From Campylobacterota bacterium (GTDB taxonomy: Bacteria > Campylobacterota > Campylobacteria > Campylobacterales > Sulfurimonadaceae): 42,242 nt of DNA. A model generated the notes under the pieces. The model was not told the DNA's origin. It made no database searches and was given only the letters and a program-made list of their open reading frames with translations. The position numbers were made by a program, and so were the translations under genes. The stretch spans positions 1-42,242 of the forward strand of contig JAUPKZ010000003.1 in assembly GCA_030837195.1 (NCBI GenBank). The letters run 5' to 3'. This document shows, one piece after another, positions 37,131 through 42,242 of the stretch (the stretch's first letter is position 1; each line of letters starts with the position of its first letter).

Positions 37131-39542
37131 TTAAACAAGAACTGCGTTTAAAACTTCTTCTATTCTGCTTACAGGCATTATTTCCAAAGTATCTTTTACT
37201 TCTTGCGGTATCTCGTCTAAATCCCGCTCATAGTTTTTTAAAGGTATAACTACTTTACTCATACCTGCTTTATGTGCGGCAATAAGTTTTTCTCTAAGTC
37301 CGCCTATAGGAAGTACATCTCCGCTTAAAGAGACTTCCCCCGTCATTGCAATCTCGGAACGAATTTTTTTAGAACTCAATATAGAGGCTATGACGCTTAC
37401 CATAGCAATACCTGCACTAGGACCGTCTTTTGGAGTTGCACCGTCTGGTACATGCAAATGAAGGTCATATCGTTTATACACTTCACTTATATCGACTTCC
37501 GTGTTCTCTTCTTTCTCTTTTGGCGTAAGCGGAATATTACTCTCATCAATTTTTAATCTTCTTGTATCAATAAGAGTTTTTACGACACTGTGTGCAATCC
37601 TTGCCGACTCTTTCATAACATCGCCGAGGCTGCCCGTAAGTTGCATTGTGCCCTTACCGTTTATGCGGATACTCTCTATCTTTAACACATCGCCTCCGAC
37701 CGCAGTCCAAGCAAGTCCGTTTACTACTCCCACAACAGGAATTTTTGTAGTTTTTTCTATCTCAAAAACAGTTTTATCGAAATACTCTTTGAGGTTTTTT
37801 ACGGTTATGGAAACCTTTGTGATTTGCGGCTTCTCAAGTATCTCTCTTGCTACTTTTCTTGCCATATTTGCGATTTTTCGGCGTAAATCTCTTACTCCTG
37901 CTTCACGCGTATAGCTATGTATAAGCTCCTGAAGAGCCGTTTTTGAGATGTTTACTTCCGACTTTTTAAGTCCATGCTTCTTTAGCTCTTGAGGTAAAAG
38001 ATACCTTGAGGCTATCTCATACTTCTCTTGAGGCGTGTAGGAGCTAACTGTTATAAATTCCATCCTATCGCGAAGCGGAGCAGGAATCTTGCCTACATCG
38101 TTTGCAGTCGCTATAAATATAACTTTTGATAAGTCTATATCAAAGTTAAGATAGTAATCCCTAAATTCTCTATTTTGTTCAGGGTCTAACACCTCTAGCA
38201 GTGCAGAAGTAGGATCACCTCTTCCTGTTTTTGCAACCTTGTCTATCTCATCCAAAACTACAACTGGATTCATCTTTTTAGCATCGATTAGCCCTTGAAC
38301 TATGCGCCCCGGCATCGCTCCGACATATGTTCTTCTATGCCCCCTAAGCTCATTTACATCTTCAAGCCCGCCAAGAGCAATCCTAACTAAAGGTCTCTTA
38401 AGTGCCTCTGCTATAGAGTTTGCCAAAGATGTCTTACCGACCCCCGGAGGACCTGAAAAACATAAAATAGCACCACTACTGCTTTTTATGCCTCTTAATT
38501 CCATCAACTCTTTTACCGCAAAAAATTCCGTAATTCTCTCTTTTGGTTTTTTAAGCGAAAAGTGGTCTTTGTCAAGCTGTGCTTCAACTTCACTTATATG
38601 AAGCGCTTTTTTGCTCTCTTCCCCAAAAGGAATATCTAAAACCCAGTCCAAATATGTTTGCGTCATAGATGCATCCGATGAGTCCGGATGCATTCGCGAG
38701 AGTCTCTCTATCTGTTTATGTATCTCTTTGTAAGCGCTATCTTGAAGTTTGTCTTTTTTGGCTTCAAGTTTTTTTCTGTACTCTTCTATCTCTTCATCTC
38801 TTGAAGTGTCACTTCCTAGCTCTTTTTGTATCTGCTTTAACTGCTCTTTTAAAAAATACTCTTTGTTTATCTTCTCTATGTGCGTATGTACTTTTGAACG
38901 AATCTCTTTTTGAAGCTTGTTTGCTTCAATCTCATCTATGAGAAACTCTATAAGGTCTAAAAATCTCTTTTCCGTATTTGACTCGACAAATAGTTTATAT
39001 GCCTGCTCTTTTTTTAGCTTTATCGTAGAGCAGATCAGGTCTATGATCCTGTTGTGGTCATGGTTTTCCTCTATGGTTCTAAGTAAATCCGGCGGAAAAT
39101 AGTTGCTCACACTTGCTAAAATTCTCACTTTTTCACGAAGTATTTCTAAAATAGCATCAATTTTAAGAGAGTTTACACTCGTTGCTTTTATGACATCAAT
39201 ATGAGCTATAAGCGGGTTATCACTTACTTTATTCAATATTTTTGCACGCGCAAGCCCTTGAAAAAGCACTTTAACCCTTCCATCCGGCAACGCCACTTTT
39301 CGCATAATAGAGCCCACTACCCCGACATTATACAAAGCATCAAGGCTTCTCTCTCCCTCATGGGATGGTTTAGTAGGGCATACTATAACTAAAGTACTCT
39401 CTTCTATGGCTTTTGCGGCAGCTTTTATATTTTTTTCATCGCTTAAAAAAAGCGGCGATATCATAAAAGGGTATAAAAAAAGTTCATCTTCTGCTACAAC
39501 CGGGATGTTAGCAGGAAAATCGCTATAATCGCTAAGTTTCAT
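37131..39542 (-). CDS. lon: ATP-dependent protease Lon
   Basis: Lon degrades damaged and regulatory proteins. An N-terminal LON domain (IPVVAEDELFLYPFMISPLF), AAA+ Walker A GPPGVGKTSLA and Walker B VVLDEIDK, and a protease domain with the catalytic Ser709 (PKDGPSAGIAM) and Lys752 (GGLREKLIAA). 803 residues, normal. It follows bamD two bases downstream, so the two are probably co-transcribed. The lon-bamD-fliW order matches Campylobacter. Confidence 0.97.
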   Translation of the reverse strand: MKLSDYSDFPANIPVVAEDELFLYPFMISPLFLSDEKNIKAAAKAIEESTLVIVCPTKPSHEGERSLDALYNVGVVGSIMRKVALPDGRVKVLFQGLARAKILNKVSDNPLIAHIDVIKATSVNSLKIDAILEILREKVRILASVSNYFPPDLLRTIEENHDHNRIIDLICSTIKLKKEQAYKLFVESNTEKRFLDLIEFLIDEIEANKLQKEIRSKVHTHIEKINKEYFLKEQLKQIQKELGSDTSRDEEIEEYRKKLEAKKDKLQDSAYKEIHKQIERLSRMHPDSSDASMTQTYLDWVLDIPFGEESKKALHISEVEAQLDKDHFSLKKPKERITEFFAVKELMELRGIKSSSGAILCFSGPPGVGKTSLANSIAEALKRPLVRIALGGLEDVNELRGHRRTYVGAMPGRIVQGLIDAKKMNPVVVLDEIDKVAKTGRGDPTSALLEVLDPEQNREFRDYYLNFDIDLSKVIFIATANDVGKIPAPLRDRMEFITVSSYTPQEKYEIASRYLLPQELKKHGLKKSEVNISKTALQELIHSYTREAGVRDLRRKIANMARKVAREILEKPQITKVSITVKNLKEYFDKTVFEIEKTTKIPVVGVVNGLAWTAVGGDVLKIESIRINGKGTMQLTGSLGDVMKESARIAHSVVKTLIDTRRLKIDESNIPLTPKEKEENTEVDISEVYKRYDLHLHVPDGATPKDGPSAGIAMVSVIASILSSKKIRSEIAMTGEVSLSGDVLPIGGLREKLIAAHKAGMSKVVIPLKNYERDLDEIPQEVKDTLEIMPVSRIEEVLNAVLV

Positions 39543-39544
39543 TA

Positions 39545-40312
39545 TTATTTTTCCTCTGGTTGTTTTTGTGTACTGCTTTGGTTTTCATCTTCAGAGATAG
39601 AGTTTCTAGAAACTACGCTTTTTGTATCCGGTATCATAAAATCATACCAGCTAGAAGTACCGTCTCCCTCAAACCATGCACGATACCAAGGCGCACTTGC
39701 TCTATTTATATCTTCTGAAACAATCCAAGGCTGAGGGTTTGTTACGCGATAATGGTTGGCAGATTTTGGTTTATCCAGCCTATCATAGAGATCTACAATA
39801 GATTCATTGAGAACAAACTGAGCCAAATACATACGAGTAAGCATACTATCTACGACATCTACATACATAGAGTTTGCATAGGAAACTTTAAACTGTTCCG
39901 CACTTGCAATAGCTTCATCTATAAATGCCTGATCCCGTCCCGCATTGGGCAGAGCCATATATTTTGACTTAACTTTTAAAAATTCCGCTTCTTCTTTCTC
40001 GTTTTCAGTTGCATATCTCTTAATATACTCATCTAAAAAGTGTTCTCCCAAAAGATGCTCATCATCTCTTATATGCGCCATTGCCAAAATCATAGTTGCT
40101 TCGGGCAAAAGCACGGAACCTATGTGTTCACTCTGCAAAGAACTGTAATAATTATCTGCCATTTCTAAGTCGCCAAGAGAGACATTTTCAACTATTTTTG
40201 AGTACCAGTAAGCTGCCGGCTTGTTGTACTCTTCAACATTATTTTTTGAACAGCCGCTAAAGAGTAACACCATAGGCAACATTGCCGCTACTAAATGAGT
40301 CTTTATATTCAT
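39545..40312 (-). CDS. bamD: Outer-membrane assembly lipoprotein BamD
   Basis: BamD is the essential lipoprotein of the BAM complex that inserts beta-barrel proteins such as LptD. Signal peptide with lipobox LFSGC (Cys21), then about five TPR-like helical pairs (YWYSKIVENVSLGDLEMADNYY, AMAHIRDDEHLLGEHFLDEY, SVYANSMYV-like SYANSMYVDVV). The C-terminal region is polar and diverged. 255 residues, normal. Directly upstream of lon. Confidence 0.88.
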   Translation of the reverse strand: MNIKTHLVAAMLPMVLLFSGCSKNNVEEYNKPAAYWYSKIVENVSLGDLEMADNYYSSLQSEHIGSVLLPEATMILAMAHIRDDEHLLGEHFLDEYIKRYATENEKEEAEFLKVKSKYMALPNAGRDQAFIDEAIASAEQFKVSYANSMYVDVVDSMLTRMYLAQFVLNESIVDLYDRLDKPKSANHYRVTNPQPWIVSEDINRASAPWYRAWFEGDGTSSWYDFMIPDTKSVVSRNSISEDENQSSTQKQPEEK

Positions 40313-40436
40313 AGATTATATTCCTGATTGTAAATAGAGTAATATTTTAGCTAAAAAACATATAACACTCATTAAACTAGGTACAATTTATGCTTAAAGT
40401 GCTACAATTACCAATATTAACATAAGGGTTTATATA

Positions 40437-40817
40437 ATGAAATTTGACATAGTTGTTCCTATCTTAGGCTTTGATGATTTAAAAGAAGTTTCACTTGAGA
40501 AGATTGATGATATTTTTATGCTAATGAAATCTACGCAAAACCCTCATATATCTTTTACACTCATAGACCCTTTCGTGCTTAGAGAATATGACTTTGAGGT
40601 CCCGCAAAAGATACAAGAACTTTTAGAAATAGACAAAACCTCAAACCTTATCACTTTAAATATTGTTCTTATACAAACACCCATAGAAGAGTCCATCGTA
40701 AATTTTGCGGCACCTATGGTTTTTAATACAAGCAACCATAAAGCTGCCCAAATAGTTTTAAACGAAACAACAGAGTACGGAGTTGCCGAGAGGATTTCTA
40801 CTTTTTTAAAAAAATAG
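40437..40817 (+). CDS. fliW: Flagellar assembly factor FliW
   Basis: FliW binds CsrA and flagellin, releasing flagellin mRNA from CsrA repression when flagellin falls. The 126 residues match FliW: PILGFDDLKEVSLEKIDD, FMLMKSTQNPHISFTLIDPF, YDFEVP, and APMVFNTSNHKAAQIVL near the end. The target csrA is at 9950-10180 in this window. A TACAAT (40404-40409) could be its -10 box; the ribosome-binding site is weak. It is divergent from bamD. Confidence 0.93.
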   Translation: MKFDIVVPILGFDDLKEVSLEKIDDIFMLMKSTQNPHISFTLIDPFVLREYDFEVPQKIQELLEIDKTSNLITLNIVLIQTPIEESIVNFAAPMVFNTSNHKAAQIVLNETTEYGVAERISTFLKK

Positions 40818-40828
40818 ACTCAAGCTAA

Positions 40829-40849
40829 ATTCCAAATCAAGTTTGGAAT
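40829..40849. repeat. REP-like palindrome, copy 2
   Basis: An 8-bp inverted repeat (ATTCCAAA/TTTGGAAT) with a TCAAG loop lies 12 bases after the fliW stop. It is near identical in its core to 37101-37123. It may terminate fliW transcription. Confidence 0.55.
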
Positions 40850-40867
40850 GACAAAGTTCTCAAACCT

Positions 40868-40903
40868 CATTAAGCACTTTTTAAGTACGCCTAATAGTAT
40901 AAT
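40868..40903 (+). promoter_or_regulatory. Duplicated promoter/operator module, copy A
   Basis: A 36-base segment ending in TAGTATAAT (-10 at 40898-40903) upstream of the antitoxin gene. By eye 31 of 36 bases match copy B at 41553-41588. It contains two TTAAG motifs (TTAAGC and TTAAGTAC) that may be binding half-sites for the antitoxin. Confidence 0.6.
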
Positions 40904-40956
40904 AAAGACTATACAAGCATAGGGTATGCTTTTTAAACTATCATGAGGAGCCTAAG

Positions 40957-41217
40957 ATGAAAACAGTAACGCTAGAGATAGAAGATAGTAAGTTTGAGCA
41001 GTTTATGACAGTTTTAAATTCACTAAAAAGTGATTTAGTGAAAAATTTTGAGGTACAAAAAAAAGAGACCCATTGCGATTTGGCAAACGACCCTTTAGCG
41101 CAAGAGCTTCAAAAACGCCTTCAAGAGATAGATGATGAAACTATGAAACTCACGCCTTACAGTGAGGGAATAGACTCTATGATGCAGAGAATAAAGCTAA
41201 AATATGCAAGTGCATAA
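40957..41217 (+). CDS. Antitoxin-like protein of a RelE/ParE-type module
   Basis: An 86-residue protein beginning MKTVTLEIEDSKFEQFMTVLNSLKS, with the helical, charged look of a type II antitoxin; I cannot name the family. A strong GAGGAG ribosome-binding site sits 6 bases before the ATG. The toxin gene starts 14 bases before its stop, the normal coupling of antitoxin-toxin pairs. It is intact although the toxin is not. Confidence 0.7.
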   Translation: MKTVTLEIEDSKFEQFMTVLNSLKSDLVKNFEVQKKETHCDLANDPLAQELQKRLQEIDDETMKLTPYSEGIDSMMQRIKLKYASA

Positions 41218-41487
41218 GACAGAGCGATTCTTTGCGGAATTAGAGGTAATTGTTGATTTTATAGCTCAAGACTCTTTCAAAAGAGCTGAAAAATTTGCTA
41301 CGGATTTGGGTGTTAAGATTAATGATTTACCTTATTTTCCCTACAAATGCCGACAGTCTCAAAATCCAATGATGTAAATATCAGAGAACTCATATTTGAG
41401 GGGTATGTTATCCCTTATCGTGTGGATAGTGCAAAAGAGAACATAGTAGTACTCGGTATGTTTAGCGAAAATGAATGGAAATTATAA
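41204..41487 (+). pseudogene. Frameshifted RelE/ParE-family toxin
   Basis: From ATG 41204 the frame gives RFFAELEVIVDFIAQDSFKRA...FPYKCRQS, then stops at 41375-41377. Restoring one A to the run at 41361-41364 continues as KSNDVNIRELIFEGYVIPYR, then VLGMFSENEW, ending at the stop 41485-41487. That joined protein is a complete RelE/ParE toxin of about 94 residues. The break is a single-base contraction of an A run: a real null allele, slippage variation or an assembly error. Confidence 0.8.
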
Positions 41488-41552
41488 AAAACAACACAAC
41501 CAACCCAAGCTTCAACCTTAAATAATAAACATACTTAGATGCTTAAAAAAAG

Positions 41553-41588
41553 CATTAAGCGCTTATTAAGTACAACTGATAGTATAAT
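41553..41588 (+). promoter_or_regulatory. Duplicated promoter/operator module, copy B
   Basis: Matches copy A (40868-40903) at 31 of 36 positions with no gaps, including the terminal TAGTATAAT (-10 at 41583-41588). Just upstream ATGCTT/AAGCAT forms a hairpin. It lies 97 bases before the start of the secreted-protein gene. Bases 41488-41685 otherwise hold no gene I can see. Confidence 0.55.
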
Positions 41589-41685
41589 GTAAGATTAGTA
41601 AGTAAATGATATAGGTTGCTCTATTGTGCCATATTGAAGTAGCCATAATGAGCGTGGTCGCTTCTTAGTTTTAAAAGGATAGTAG

Positions 41686-42242
41686 ATGAAAAATTTTGGA
41701 TTTGTGGCAAAAATATTTGCCGTATTTGGTTTTTTGATGGTGTTTGCGGTGAGTGGATGGGGCTTAACATTAGATACCGATAATTTTGATTCTGGCGTAG
41801 ATGGTTGGGGTGGCACCGGTGAATCATATGACGGAACTAACGACCGTCTATTAATCAATCGTGATCAAACAGCTACAAAAACGTATAATTTTGGTGTCGG
41901 CTATGCCAATGCCGTTGTGACAGTAACGATGACTACAGCTGAAATCGGGGGATGGGAAGATACTGATGTAACGCAAATTACCGCAAATGGTAGCAATGTT
42001 TATAATTCCAATGTTGCAGGTTTACTTTCGTTTAATGCAACGCTTAATGGAAGCGGACAATTATCTTTAGTTATTACTCCTAATACAAATAATAATGCAG
42101 AAGATTTGGCTATCGATACTATTAGCATTGACTACACACCTCTAGAAGCAGATTTATCTTTAAGTGAATATCTCATACCGTCTCCACTGTATGCTGATGT
42201 ATTTGAAGATGTAAATATTTCTGTGCGTGCTAATAACTTAGG
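41686..42242 (+). CDS. Large secreted/surface protein, N-terminal part (cut by window)
   Basis: An open frame from ATG 41686 to the window end (185 residues, no stop). AAAAGGAT provides a ribosome-binding site. The signal peptide runs through VFGFLMVFAVSGWG. The mature part is rich in N, T, G and D (DNFDSGVDGWGGTGESYDG) with beta-sandwich-like strands, then ADLSLSEYLIPSPLYADVFE begins what looks like a DUF11/CARDB-type repeat. Codons such as CGT are used more than in the neighbours. Likely an adhesin or S-layer-like repeat protein, possibly acquired. Function unknown. Confidence 0.75.
   Translation, partial: MKNFGFVAKIFAVFGFLMVFAVSGWGLTLDTDNFDSGVDGWGGTGESYDGTNDRLLINRDQTATKTYNFGVGYANAVVTVTMTTAEIGGWEDTDVTQITANGSNVYNSNVAGLLSFNATLNGSGQLSLVITPNTNNNAEDLAIDTISIDYTPLEADLSLSEYLIPSPLYADVFEDVNISVRANNL

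Noticed and set aside
41595-41858. Minus-strand open frame at the right edge
   Set aside because: It is a shadow of the plus-strand secreted-protein gene, which has a ribosome-binding site and signal peptide.

Overview
This 42 kb window is a dense, AT-rich stretch of chromosome from a member of the Campylobacterota (Epsilonproteobacteria), most likely a Sulfurimonas-like bacterium. That placement is inferred from gene content and order. Several blocks follow the order I remember from Campylobacter jejuni: rplS-trmD-rimM-khpA-rpsP-ffh-pseudouridine synthase-waaA-zinc-ribbon protein-Nif3; smpB-ispE-csrA-truB-uvrD; pnp-(phosphoribosyltransferase)-lptD-RDD-purD-hemD-guaA-uvrC; and lon-bamD-fliW. 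No search was run.

Layout. 1-252: gene-poor edge with a G8 tract. 253-13040: one long run of minus-strand housekeeping genes for ribosome and tRNA maturation, SRP, LPS core, cell-wall hydrolysis, trans-translation, isoprenoids, CsrA and a UvrD helicase. 13167-16582: a LysR regulator, a small protein that looks like the ClpXP adaptor SspB, a PabC-like lyase, cysK, a cupin and tRNA-Leu(GAG). 16628-24780: atpE, pnp, a phosphoribosyltransferase, lptD, an RDD membrane protein and purD, then an apparent roughly 197-nt structured RNA (best guess 6S RNA) and hemD. 24793-29450: guaA, nhaD, nadB and a small lipoprotein. 29415-31677: a DUF721/DciA-like gene and uvrC. 31735-37101: a four-gene signalling operon made of a PAS protein, a two-HPt protein with one HPt lacking its histidine, a NIT-type hybrid histidine kinase with degenerate receivers, and a CheY-like regulator. 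37131-40817: lon, bamD and fliW. 40957-42242: an accessory end with a toxin-antitoxin pair whose toxin is frameshifted, and the start of a large secreted protein cut by the window edge.

Functional threads. Three genes of the flagellar regulatory network lie here at separate loci: csrA, its antagonist fliW, and an HP0958/FlgZ-like protein known in Helicobacter as an RpoN chaperone. SmpB and the SspB-like protein may be two ends of the same ssrA-tag proteolysis route. LptD, BamD, WaaA and a possible LptM-like lipoprotein belong to outer-membrane biogenesis. The PAS/HPt/hybrid-kinase/CheY operon is a self-contained candidate phosphorelay.

The items most worth a second look are the SspB-like protein, the degenerate phosphorelay, the purD-upstream RNA, the leaderless and head-to-head-overlapping DciA-like gene, and the duplicated promoter module around the broken toxin-antitoxin locus. 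I see no CRISPR array, prophage or insertion sequence.
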